NCBI RefSeq assembly: GCF_002127325.2 | Contig: NC_035448.2 | Location: 6,472,915-6,536,914, forward strand | Direction of reading: 5' to 3' | DNA length: 64,000 nt | DNA from: Helianthus annuus | Taxonomy: Eukaryota; Streptophyta; Magnoliopsida; Asterales; Asteraceae | In this document: one piece after another, positions 23,901 to 33,211 of the stretch | Numbering within the stretch: position 1 is the stretch's first letter | How the letters are laid out: each line of letters begins with the position of its first letter | Translations under genes and position numbers: made by a program | Notes under the pieces: generated by a model | What the model saw: the letters and a program-made list of their open reading frames with translations, nothing else | What the model was told of the DNA's origin: nothing | The model's database searches: none

Positions 23901-24778
23901 CTAGTTTAAGGGGGGTTATGTTAGAATTATTAAACTAGTTATGTTATATTTGTTATAAGTTTCGGATTTATTTATAATTAGGAACACTTATTAGAATTAG
24001 TTTATGATATGTATGTATAATGATCAAGGGATAAGCGGGAGTTCGTTTTTAAACAACTGTTATAAGCAGTTACCCGCCAAAATCCCGGAACCGCCAAAAC
24101 ACTATGTATATATTCAAATGCACCGGCAATTATGCAGGGCACCAAGACATTTCTGTTCTTTTAGATTTGTCCTTTCGATCGTTCAATTCTGCACACACAC
24201 ACACTCTTTGTCATTCAGTTCTTGTTATTCGTTTCTGCACATAATAATGGAGAACACGGAGAGAATGAAGTCTGCAAATTCCGCTGCCAATATGGGTCAT
24301 CTTCCCCAACAGACCCGGAATTAAAAGAAACTTATATGTATTTTTGAATTTTGTTTTATATATTATAACTTTCTTTTATATATTTTGAAACCTTATATTT
24401 TAGGGGCCCATTTTTTTCTACTCACCCCGGGTCCCTGGATTTTCGGGATTCTCGTGGGCAGCCCTGAATGTGGAATATGCATGCATGTAAGATTAATTTA
24501 TGGTGTTTGTATTTCCTTATTAGGCATGGACAAATGGAAGAATCGAATCGCCAACTCACAGGGTGATGATGACGGGGGACAAAGACAGATTTTCACTGGG
24601 GCTGTTCGCATTTGTTAGGGATCACATCATACAAATACCTCAAGAACTTGTTGATGAAAACCACCCTCTGCAATTTCAGGCCTTTGATAATTACAAGTAT
24701 ATGCAGTTCATTGACACTGCTAACTCAAAGTGCCCCATCAAAACCTACTGTGGAATTTCAAGCACCAACATTCAGTGA
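20974..24778 (+). CDS. AOP-like 2-oxoglutarate/Fe(II)-dependent dioxygenase, copy A
   Basis: Exons are 20974-21347, 21446-21767 and 24524-24778, giving about 316 residues, with all phases matching three paralogues downstream. The family oxidises small metabolites using 2-oxoglutarate, O2 and Fe(II) in the cytosol. The N-terminal DIOX_N region covers roughly residues 5-120. The catalytic jelly roll follows, with the iron triad H187, D189 and H244 and the co-substrate motif R254-F-S256. All canonical residues are present, unlike the other copies. The conserved ending is TYCGI plus a short extension. Intron 2 is swollen to 2.76 kb by a hAT MITE that itself hosts an LTR element. The 5' flank differs from copies B-D. 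The AOP1-like assignment comes from overall resemblance; the substrate is unknown. Confidence 0.93.
22074..22468 (+). repeat. 5' LTR of element 1
   Basis: A TATA-like TATATATTC lies near 22260, and the start codon of the element protein lies at 22404 inside the LTR. Confidence 0.92.
22404..23645 (+). CDS. CCHC zinc knuckle - protease-like - ARID protein of LTR element 1
   Basis: This is a 413-residue reading frame starting in the LTR (ATG 22404). Codons across the primer-binding site read SGIRA. Residues about 46-49 form a CxxC, and residues 66-79 form a CX2CX4HX4C knuckle. Residues about 113-215 align in pattern with the copia protease/gag-pre-integrase region (WYV..., HHIAGNL, VLSLDQL, GFTV), but the catalytic DSG is replaced by VSS. 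Residues about 344-406 match an ARID domain (LLSLYLLV, GGY, W.AIAKDMGF, Y..YL). It stops at TAG (23643-23645), but the frame continues open into the tail at 23646-23909. I infer nucleic-acid packaging plus chromatin or DNA binding. An alternative start is the upstream in-frame TTG/GTG region. Confidence 0.88.
   Translation: MENTERMKSANSAANMGHLPQHSGIRAMPGKMKHNEIKPTSTLLPCQHCTDEAKKRYNRNPMEKICYYCRQPGHKIHACKKKETDEATQLIRQAINEGIQEQDGSIGSHQEMIVVGTEGGLWNDIWYVSSVFKHHIAGNLNVFKRIKHIIGVNTRTGEHNFLFTRGVGSIEIKNGNENMRIQSVFYSPELDRNVLSLDQLTLQGFTVKKAGDTCRIYPMFSCPVNNSFNETSGMTREEELGLQEKQKIIEENVLDEEFKQRYLNSYFEDLNLSSQESDWSVMIVNAMEFREFEDCRAFMNLLDDRDFVVKYKHILDTKFEELVHWFLNSYMGIRSRQVPPVDSYKRKVNLLSLYLLVAMDGGYQTVTTENTWPAIAKDMGFNYEDGDYIRATYAAYLDVLEYYYNFNHVQQSV
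23646..23909 (+). CDS. Conserved C-terminal tail of element 1 protein, after in-frame amber codon
   Basis: It is in the same frame as 22404-23645, separated only by TAG. The open frame from DKRM onward ends FNFNYAKWAMDEAN...RKHNLV just before the polypurine tract. Element 2 has the same ending (RFDFNSAK..., RKHNYV) joined without a stop. The tail is therefore an ancestral part of the protein, and the TAG is either a mutation or a readthrough site. Confidence 0.7.
   Translation, partial: DKRMIRDEGTSSGMLQESLKNAGSVKDAGTGSQNAVEMESVVLFAGVDDDDWSKGKRRKRFNFNYAKWAMDEANRSVMDQARKHNLV
23919..24311 (+). repeat. 3' LTR of element 1
   Basis: Near-identical to 22074-22468; it repeats the start codon and the first codons of the element protein without function. 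Confidence 0.92.
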
Positions 24779-25296
24779 GATATCTCTATATTCTAACCAA
24801 CTGTGTATTGTTCAAATCCGAGGTGGCACCACTGTTTCGTCATATGTATGGACTATGTGTATGCTTAGAGTTGTTTCTTGTTTTCCTATGCTCAAATATT
24901 AATCACTGTATGAATGCATAAAGTTTGTACTACAATCAATGATAATAAATCGATATTTCTAAACACACGGAACCTGATTACCAGTTAGTTACACAACAAA
25001 ATTGAACTACCATAGGTTTTGTATTGGTTGAGGAGGAATTATATTTGTTTTGACTTGCTTGGTTAGCTAAGATATGGATTCGATATCCTTTACTACATGA
25101 AGTAGGGGTATCTTTGTGTTATTTATACGAACCTGGGTGTAAATCAGTTTGATTTTTTTTTTTGTTTTGGGTAGTAGACGTTTGATTTGATAACAATAAT
25201 TGCCTGGAAATAATTGTTATAAATTTTTATTTAAATAATGGAAAAGATTATTTAAACATGAAAAATATTGCCCGGAAAACCTGTTTGAGAGAGAAG
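24779..25296. other. 3' flank of dioxygenase A
   Basis: AT-rich. The phrase 'aatattaatcactgtatgaatgcataaa' is shared with the 3' flanks of copies B, C and D. No gene was seen. Confidence 0.5.
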
Positions 25297-27113
25297 TGTT
25301 AGAAATCTAGAACAGAATTCGAAGAACATTAGGATCATATGATATGCAGAGATCGAAGGAAGGAACCGTTTATCGAATAAAGAAAAATAATATACAACCA
25401 AAAGTGTATAATCTGATTACATATATGTGTATATATAGTCTTAAACTTAACCGCCAGGACTACCGTTTGTCATGGCAGTTATACCATTCGGTTGACCCAT
25501 AATTCGACCCATAATAATTACTTAATACATAATACATAATAGAATTATAAAAGTATAGTTTATAATTCCAACACCCTCCCTTAAACTAGACTTTTATGTA
25601 ACTAGTTTAGGATTCAGTTGAAGCCTTCATTCTTTTGTTTCTTCCCGATCCATAGGTGGAGATTGTTGTAAACTGGTGCCGAAACCGGTCCCGATAACGT
25701 TGCTTGTGGAAAATTACATTGTGGCCGAATTATATTATCATTTGTAACTGGATTTCTGAACGTAAACCCCTTCACACCATGCAAATTTTCACTTCTCTTC
25801 ATCTTGTTTGCTGCAGCCGAACATTCAGCCTCATCGATCATCTTGTTCTTATTATTCCTTGGCGCCATTGTTCTGTTCTTATTACGATATCGGCTTCCGT
25901 CAACATTCCGGGTGTCTCTTCTTCTCCTATTGTTACTATCTTCATCGTCACTTCTGTTCCTGCTTTTATCTCTTCTATCAGAGACCTCTTCGGTATCAGA
26001 TCTGTCCTTCTTCATCATCCGCACGTGTTGCGAATTTCATACTTGGTATTTCATCTTTTCCCCGTATGGTACTCTTGAATGATACCCCGTCTGCGTGAAT
26101 ACTACGGTCCATACCATAGCCGTCTTCAACTCTTTCCCTTTCCGATCTTCGTCTTTCATTTACTTTATCGGAACAACGTTTGCATGACATCGTTTCCCGC
26201 TTCATTCTTGCAAACATTCGTGATCGCGGAGTCGTGCGATCGGGATTGGATTCTTGTCCGTCTTCATATCCCCTGTTTTTCCTTCTTCATCCGGATGTGC
26301 CTGGAATCTCATAATATCGATCGATCTTTATCGATTTCCCATCATCGCTCCTGTCTCTTTGTTGTTTCGTTCGTATTATCTCCATTCATATATGAGAGTA
26401 TAAACTCGGTGTCATATATGAATCCGATTAATTCCTTTTTCCATATATGAGAGTATGAACTCGGTGTCATATATGAATCAAATTAATCCCGTTTCGTAAT
26501 TCTGGGTCGTAATTCTGCGATGATTTCCTCTATTTCATTCTTGTTTTTTTTTTCGACACTAATTCTGGTCCGCTTCATAAATTCTTAATTCTTTTATGAT
26601 AGATTGACTTTTGGTTGATCGTTTGATCTAAATTCCCTGCATATCTGATTTCTTTACCATACGAGTGATCAATAAAAAATGATTTTATTACCGTGTTTTC
26701 TTATCTCTTCCTTCGATCTCTTTGAATCTGCGTGTAACAGACAAACCACAACCGTATCCTTGACTGTTCTTGATATTCCGGTTTGCGCAGCGTTTCGAAA
26801 TCCCTAGGATCGTTTTCTGATGCTCTGATACCACTATGTTAGAAATCTAGAACAGAATTCAAAGAACATTAGGATCATATGATATGCAGAGATCGAAGGA
26901 AGGAACCGTTTATCGAATAAAGAAAAATAATATACAACCAAAAGTGTATAATCTGATTACATATATGTGTATATATAGTCTTAAACTTAACCGCCAGGAC
27001 TACCATTTGTCATGGCAGTTATACCATTCGGTTGACCCATAATTCGACCCATAATAATTACTTAATACATAATACATAATAGAATTATAAAAGTATAGTT
27101 TATAATTCCAACA
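25297..27113 (-). mobile_element. Non-autonomous LTR retroelement with basic RS/RD-rich ORF (element 3)
   Basis: LTRs of 277 bp lie at 25297-25573 and 26837-27113 and differ at only about two positions. Both sides are flanked by AGAAG (25292-25296 and 27114-27118). The primer site on the minus strand (AGTGGTATCAGAGC) abuts the right LTR, and a polypurine tract (minus AAGGGAGGG) abuts the left LTR. The interior is 1.26 kb with no pol domains. Confidence 0.9.
25614..26217 (-). pseudogene. Basic, low-complexity protein of element 3 (frame broken)
   Basis: Two overlapping minus-strand frames, 26217-25996 and 26024-25614, look like one protein split by a frameshift near 26000-26020. The first part has CKRC followed by charged residues, recalling the CxHC region of elements 1 and 2. 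The second is rich in Arg, Asp, Ser and Asn (e.g. DKSRNRSDDEDSNNRRRR), suggesting an RNA- or DNA-binding gag-like product. No catalytic motif was seen. A single start and the full length cannot be fixed. Confidence 0.5.
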
Positions 27114-27118
27114 AGAAG

Positions 27119-27628
27119 GACGAGTGAAATATTTGATTGATTATATAGATATAACAGATTACCAAGTATAGACAACCATGTAAAATAGGTCGTTTAATGG
27201 ATAACAAGAAAGCATCAATCGAACAAGAAGTGTCCAAACATGTTAACTTGTGTAACATGTAGTTATTTATCTTGTAATTATTTACTAAAAGTGAGACCAA
27301 ATATGTATAGACAATTCTATGCTTATTCGATTAAGCAAAGAACAAGATCATTTGGCCGGCAAATGAACATAGAATCGACTGTTTGGCTATTTTATGTGCA
27401 CTTGTATAGTCACACATATCGTAAGATTTAATTGTTCAACTTAACAACACTATCCTCCAATATTTGGAGCCATTAAAAAATATGAATGATAAGAACTATG
27501 GGGACTGGTCCAGCATAAGATTTGATTATTTAATCATTCTCAACATTTTCTGTTTGTTGTTTTGCTCTCTGAGGGCTGTGTATATATACACTCCAATAGT
27601 CCTGCTATACAGAGAGATCCAGTGAAAT
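27119..27628 (+). promoter_or_regulatory. Duplicated 5' flank and promoter of dioxygenase B
   Basis: It is conserved with 32690-33211 and 36365-36895 over about 500 bp. A TATA box (TATATATACA, 27581-27590) and the phrase ACTCCAATAGTCCTGCTATA lie just before the start codon, so the 5' leader should be only about 20 nt. Confidence 0.7.
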
Positions 27629-28878
27629 ATGGGTTCCTCAACACACCCCAAGCTTCCAGTTATTGATTTGTCTGTAAAAAGTTTAAACTTCAATTCAAGT
27701 TCTTGGCCTACAAAGTGCGACGAAGTTAGACGTGCACTTGAAGAATACGGGTGTTTCATAGCCGTGTATGATGGAGTGTCTTGTGAACTTCGTGATGCAA
27801 CTTTCCTTGCATCGCAAGAATTATTCAGCCTACCTACTGAAGTGAAAGCTAAAAACATTTCAGATACACCATATAATGCTTACATTGGGAACCTACCCAT
27901 GGTTCCTCTTTATGAAAGCTTAGGCATTGAAAATGCCACTACAACAGAAGGAGCTGAAACTTTCACAAAACTCATGTGGCCATCCGGAAATCAAAGTTTT
28001 TCGTATGTTTTTTTATATATTTTTATTTTACATCTGCATTCAGTGATAGAAACAAAACTCATTGATAGAGAGGTTATCATATAGTTATTTTCTAGTCAGA
28101 CTACAACTAAGAACATAATTTTATTAATTTTGATGTTTCAGTGAAAGTGTGGTGATGTTCTCAAAGGCTGTAGCAGAACTAGACCAGATGGTGATGAAAA
28201 TGGTCACAGCTAGTTATGGAATAGAAGAACCCTATGAATCGATCCGTGGGTCGACAACTTATCTTCTTAAGCCCACGAAATACCTACGCCCTCAAGGAAA
28301 TGAGAAAATGCTGGGAGTATATCCACACACTGATAAAAGCTTCTTGACTTATCTTCATCAAGATGAAGTAAATGGTCTGGAGATAAAGACTAAAGATGGG
28401 GAGTGGATTGAAGTTGATTATACACCCTCATCTTTTGTGGTCATGGCAGGAGGTGCTTTCATGGTAATTTATACTTTATAGTCACAAATGTTGTTAAAAC
28501 TGGACTACACGGCTGGTCAAGCTATGAACCGGACCCCTCACCAGTTCAGTTCATAGTGGTTGAGCAACTACTGCTTATGCAAGCCGGTTTTTTATGAACC
28601 AGTGACTTATGGTGTTTTTATATTCTTATTAGGCATGGACAAATGGAAGAATTGAAGCACCAACTCATAGGGTGATGATGACTGGGGACAAAGACAGATA
28701 TGTGTTGGGGCTATTTGTATCTATTAGGGATCACCATATACAGGTACCTCAACAACTTGTTGATGAAGACCACCCACTGCTATTTCACGCGTTTGATCAT
28801 TACAAGTTTATGCATTTCTATCACACTGATGAAGGGATCAAATCAGAGTGCCCCATCAAAACCTACTGTGGAATTTGA
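27629..28878 (+). CDS. AOP-like 2-oxoglutarate/Fe(II)-dependent dioxygenase, copy B
   Basis: Exons are 27629-28002, 28142-28463 and 28633-28878, giving about 313 residues. DIOX_N is followed by the jelly-roll domain. The iron ligands H187, D189 and H244 are intact (PHTDKS and PTHRV). The 2-oxoglutarate site reads R254-Y-V256, where the family normally has R-x-S. Intron sizes are 139 and 169 bp, the ancestral compact form compared with copy A. It is followed by an antisense aminotransferase exon remnant broken by LTR element 2. The reading frame is intact, so it is probably expressed; whether the S-to-V change alters activity is unknown. Confidence 0.95.
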
Positions 28879-29453
28879 AGCATTATTCACGAAGAAATGG
28901 GTGTTATTTCGAACCAATAATATATTAAGAACCGTAAAAACCTATATAATACATTTGAATCTATTGTTTTGAATGTGGTACATAAGACGTTCATGTACGT
29001 AATCGATTATGTTACTCTCCCACTACTTCTAATTAGATTTTAACGTACAAGTGTTGGTTCTCAACATATTATTGGTTCTTAAACAGACTTGCCCCTATGT
29101 ATGTTAATCAACAGTGTATTGTTTAAATCCAAAATCTATGTATGCTTGTTGTTTCTTGTATCCCTTTGTTTAATATTAATCACTGTATGAATGCATAAAA
29201 TTTGTGTGGTTCAAAACTTCAATGTATATTGTAAAAATTCAACATGCATATCGAAAACCCAAAGAAAAAAATAAAGAGACCTTCAGTTTCAGCAAAAACT
29301 TTTCATTTACTGATTATATTCAACCTCTTACACTTCTTCTTTTTTCTATCAAATTTCAATACTGAACCACAACACTAGAGATCAAAGTAAAATCATTCCA
29401 TCTTTGGCCAATTCTTGCGATCCAACCACTCAGATGTAAGCCAACAATCGTTC

Positions 29454-31591
29454 TATTAGACATTATAAACATAATTCGTATATTATATGTATTAAACTTA
29501 GGATATATTATTCATGATTATGTATGTATGTAATGGTATGATCGAATGGGTGTGTCGGTTGGTTGACTTCATTTCAAATGGCGGTTATTCCCGCCAGTTT
29601 CAACTGCCACACAACCATTCTCCTTCATGTATAAATGGTCGTTGCCGGGAACTTTTTCCGGTACCAAGACAATTTCATTAACTGCCAAATTGTCCTCATA
29701 TACATTACTACATATCATTATCGATTCATTGTTATCATGGAGTCAAGACACTTTGATAAATCCGCTGCAAATCCATTCAAGGGTCATCAAAGTGGTATCA
29801 GAGCACCAGGCTCTGATCTCAGGCCAACTTCTACAACATTACCATGCAAACATTGCTCAGACGAAAAACGAGAACGAAGATGGTTGGTCAGGCGATGTTA
29901 CTACTGCAATAATCCAGGGCATCAAATCTCAAATTGCAAGATGAAGGAAGAAGACGAAGAATCACAACTAATCTGTCTCGCAATCAACACGGGAACACAA
30001 CAACAACATAGTGAAGATGAAGGTCATAAAAGCGGTCAGAGAATGGAATATCTTGTGGTCGGAACCGATGGAGGTTTCTGGTCGGAAATGTGGTATGTAA
30101 GTAAAACTATGAAGCACCATTTTTCTGGGAATCTAGATATGTTTAAACGCATAAAATGCATGTCTGATGTTGAAACAAAAACTGGTGAGAATCAGTTTTA
30201 TTTCATAAGGGGTGTAGGGGTTGTAGATGTAATTTCTGGGTCGGAGAAAATCCGTATTCAAAGTGTGTTTTACACACAAGACATAGACAGAAATGTATTA
30301 AGTTTAGATCAATTGATCACACAAGGTTTTACGGTGAAATTCACCGGAGACAAGTGCAAATTGTTCCCAACCATTAGTGTTCCCCTAAACAATAACAAAA
30401 GTGTAATATCTGGAATGACCAAGGAAGAAGAGATTGGTGTTATGGAAAAAAGACAATGATGAGTAAAGAGTTTGAATTTATGAAGTTCAAAACAGATTTC
30501 TTGAATGATTATTTCGAAAAACTGGATGTATCATCCAACGAACCGGACTGGAACGTGATGATACTTCAGACAATGAAATTCAAGGAATTCTTAGATTGTA
30601 AAGCGTTACTCGATATGATGGATGATGATGAATACGTCAGAAAGTATAAATTTATACTGGAATTAAAGTTTGATGAGATGGTGGATTGGTTTATAACCAA
30701 GAAATTAGGAGTGACAACGAGGCCAATCCGGCCTATGCCTCAAACAATCGCAAAGTAAGCTTGTTAGATCTGTATCTGGTAATAGAAAGAGAAGGAGGGC
30801 ATCGACAAGTGACTGAAAATAATCTATGGCCAATGGTAGCCAAAGACATGGGTTTTGAGTATAGTGATGGGGAATTAATGCGTTTAATGTACGCTATGTA
30901 CTTGGATGTTCTTGTCTACTATCACAAATTTAAAATCATTCAATCAAATGTTTTTGATAAAGAAGTAACAGAAGAAAGGGAAACGCTGGGAAGTAAGATG
31001 GATCCGAGAAGCAACCGGAGCGAAGGAGATCAAGCTGAACAAGTTGCAGGTCAGGCTGAGAAGAACGAAGTCAGTCAAGAGGTTGCTGAAAATCAGTCGG
31101 AACATTATGCACTCTTCGCCGGCAATGACTGGCAGGAAATCAAGAGGCTCAATATAAGGAGGAGGTTTGATTTTAACAGCGCAAAAGCTGCTGTGGATGA
31201 TGCCAATAATAGTGTTCTCAAGCACTCTCGTAAACACAATTATGTTTAGGGGAGAGTATTAGACATTATAAAAATAATTCGTATATTATATGTATTAAAC
31301 TTAGGATATATTATTCATGATTATATATGTATGTAACGGTATGATCGAATGGGTGTGTCGGTTGGTTGACTTCATTTCAAATGGCGGTTATTCCCGCCAG
31401 TTTCAACTGCCACACAACCGTTCTCCTTCATGTATAAATGCTCGTTGCCGGGAACTTTTTCCGGTACCAAGACAATTTCATTAACTGTCAAATTGTCCTC
31501 ATATACATTACTACATATCATTATCGATTCATTGTTATCATGGAGCAAGACACTTTGATAAATCCGCTGCAAATCCATTCGAGGGTCATCA
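29454..31591 (+). mobile_element. Non-autonomous LTR retroelement encoding a CCHC/ARID protein (element 2)
   Basis: LTRs lie at 29454-29789 and 31257-31591, with about seven differences by eye (near 2%), so it is older than element 1. Both begin TATTAGACATT (the TG start mutated) and end GGGTCATCA. The 5-bp target duplication CGTTC is perfect (29449-29453 and 31592-31596). The primer site AGTGGTATCAGAGC lies at about 29791-29804, and the polypurine tract AGGGGAGAG precedes the right LTR. The LTR sequence is unlike that of element 1 although the protein is homologous. Confidence 0.92.
29737..31249 (+). pseudogene. CCHC/protease-like/ARID protein of LTR element 2 (two frameshifts)
   Basis: The frame opens at ATG 29737 inside the LTR and is translated through the primer site (SGIRA). 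It carries CxHC and the knuckle CYYCNNPGHQISNC, then the same protease-like block (WYVSKTMKHHFSGNL, VLSLDQL, GFTV), and stops at 30459. A second frame runs 30456-30758 and a third 30686-31249. The third contains the ARID domain (LLDLYLVI, GGH, LWPMVAKDMGF) and a tail ending RKHNYV. Compared with element 1 it is one protein broken by frameshifts near 30455 and 30700-30750. The tail has no amber codon. Confidence 0.8.
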
Positions 31592-31691
31592 CGTTCTCCA
31601 CCAGACCACCAAACGATATCCTAATGTGACTCGGGCACCCACACAGGCTGCCAGGCATTCGAACCACACCGTGCTTGTTTTTATTATTATT

Positions 31692-32130
31692 ATTGTTGTT
31701 GTTTTTGTTGTTGTTGTTTATTTTGTAGTTAGAGTTGACAAATTCTTTATATATTAAAAGAGCAAGCTGCAAGAGAAACTAACCATAGAAATAGAAGTCA
31801 ACATATAACTAACTATGGCTCATGAGAATTTGGAAGGGATAATAGTAACGCCAAAAGATGAGTTTGTTGTTAAAGACTACCTGTTGCCTTCTAAGAACAT
31901 CTTAAATATCTTGAACATTATTGCAGGAGGAAATCAGACTCCAGAAAGTGCCAGAAAACCTATTGTAGAGTGTGAGTAGTTATTTTAACCAAACAAAATC
32001 AGCATGGGGCGAGGCGGTAAGCCAAATCTAGTTTAACCCTTATCAACCTGTTCCACCTGTCCAACTTGAAGATCAAAATTAATCAAGTTCATCCAAATGG
32101 ACCCGGTTTCGGTCCGGTAGTTTTAATTTA
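31692..32130. other. Non-coding spacer
   Basis: TTA/TTG microsatellite at 31678-31722, then AT-rich sequence. No gene was recognised. Confidence 0.4.
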
Positions 32131-32139
32131 TGTTTATAG

Positions 32140-32650
32140 TTACGTATTGGGTCAGAAACAATTTACTGTTTTATTTGTATTTGGATTTGGGCCTGAGGCC
32201 ACATTATGTACTGGGTCAAATGTTTATGTCTAGAGTCCACTAGGGTTGTTATGTTTGGGCCTATTTTGAAGAGATGTGAGTATATCTGTGATAACCTTAT
32301 GAACGGTTACAAAGGGAATCGACATACCTCTTTGGTGATCGACATACCCCTTCACTCGCACCCCTTCAACACGTATAAATAGGGCTGCAAACATTCAGTT
32401 ATGTATGTGTCTGTAATGCAAGTTTCTGCAATACAAGTTCTGTTCGTTTAATTCGGTTAGTTCGATTTCTGAAAATTAAGTTTTCAGTTTGTTTTATTCA
32501 ATCGTTGTTATTATGAAGACTAGTTGGTGCAATGTTTGTTACGACTATGTCTATGATTGCCAACACACACGTTCTCGTGCCCGCTCACAATGGTCCTGGA
32601 AACCCGTAAGTTTCGATATCAACACAACTTACCACCTCTAGGCATTGAGT
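32140..32650 (+). repeat. Possible solo LTR with short Cys/His ORF
   Basis: A TATA box (CACGTATAAATAGGG near 32370) is followed by a leader and ATG 32514, encoding MKTSWCNVCYDYVYDC. This arrangement resembles the TATA and in-LTR start codon of elements 1 and 2. Boundaries and target duplication were not found. Confidence 0.3.
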
Positions 32651-32689
32651 TCATGATCCTCGTGCTCCACCACCTTGTGACCATTAGGC

Positions 32690-33211
32690 TCAATCGATAT
32701 ATTTGATTGGTTACATATCTATAACGGATTACCAAGTGTACACAACCAAGTAATTAAAATACGTTGTTTTAATGGGATAACGAGCAAACATCAGTCGAAC
32801 AAGACGCATCCAAACATGTTGATTTATGTAACATATACATAGTATCGTCATCTTGATAGCTATTTTTAAAGTGAGACCAAATACGTATAGACAACTCTGC
32901 TTATTACCTGAACTAAAGAACAAGATTATTAAACTAACATAAGATTCGATCATTCGGCTCTTTTATATGCACTTATATAGCCAAACACATCATAAGATTT
33001 GATTGTTCATATTACGAACACTATCGTCCAACATTTTGAGCCGTAAAATATATGAATGATAAGAACTCAGGGACCAGGTCCAGCTTAAGATTTGATTATT
33101 TAATTATTCCTAACATTTTCTGTTTGTAGTCATGCACTATGAGGTGTGTGTGTTTGTGTATATATATACACACTCCAATAATCCTGCTATAGAGAGAGAT
33201 CTAGTGAAACA
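32690..33211 (+). promoter_or_regulatory. Duplicated 5' flank and promoter of dioxygenase C
   Basis: Conserved with the flanks of copies B and D. TATA box at about 33161-33170, then ACTCCAATAATCCTGCTATA and the start codon 42 bp further on. Confidence 0.7.

Larger units (their letters stand above)
22074..24311 (+). mobile_element. Non-autonomous LTR retroelement encoding a CCHC/ARID protein (element 1)
   Basis: LTRs at 22074-22468 and 23919-24311 look identical except for one CA unit in a CA microsatellite, so the insertion is recent. They begin TGTTAGAATT and end CCCCAACA. A perfect 5-bp target duplication GACCC flanks it (22069-22073 and 24312-24316). The tRNA-Met primer site AGTGGTATCAGAGC follows the left LTR, and a G-rich polypurine tract (AAGGGGGG) precedes the right LTR. 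The 1.45-kb interior holds one protein only; RT, RNase H and integrase are absent. Confidence 0.93.
22027..24466. mobile_element. hAT-type MITE split by an LTR element
   Basis: The ends CATGGCGGACCC and GGGCAGCCCTG are flanked by perfect 8-bp AATGTGGA (22019-22026 and 24467-24474). Removing the LTR element at 22074-24311 and one target copy leaves a MITE of about 200 bp within intron 2 of dioxygenase A. Confidence 0.8.
29345..31690 (-). pseudogene. ISS1/VAS1-like aminotransferase last-exon remnant, split by LTR element 2
   Basis: The minus strand at 31690-31592 and 29448-29345 is the decayed counterpart of 35043-35305. It encodes pieces such as KHGVV, GCP and RISFGGLVEN, from the C-terminal region of fold-type I aminotransferases. 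LTR element 2 sits within it. Frames are broken and no upstream exons were found. Confidence 0.55.

Noticed and set aside
25704..26098. Plus-strand open frames of 92-124 residues (Ser/Leu/Phe-rich)
   Set aside because: They are the antisense of the basic RS/RD-rich ORF of element 3, whose orientation is fixed by its primer site and polypurine tract.
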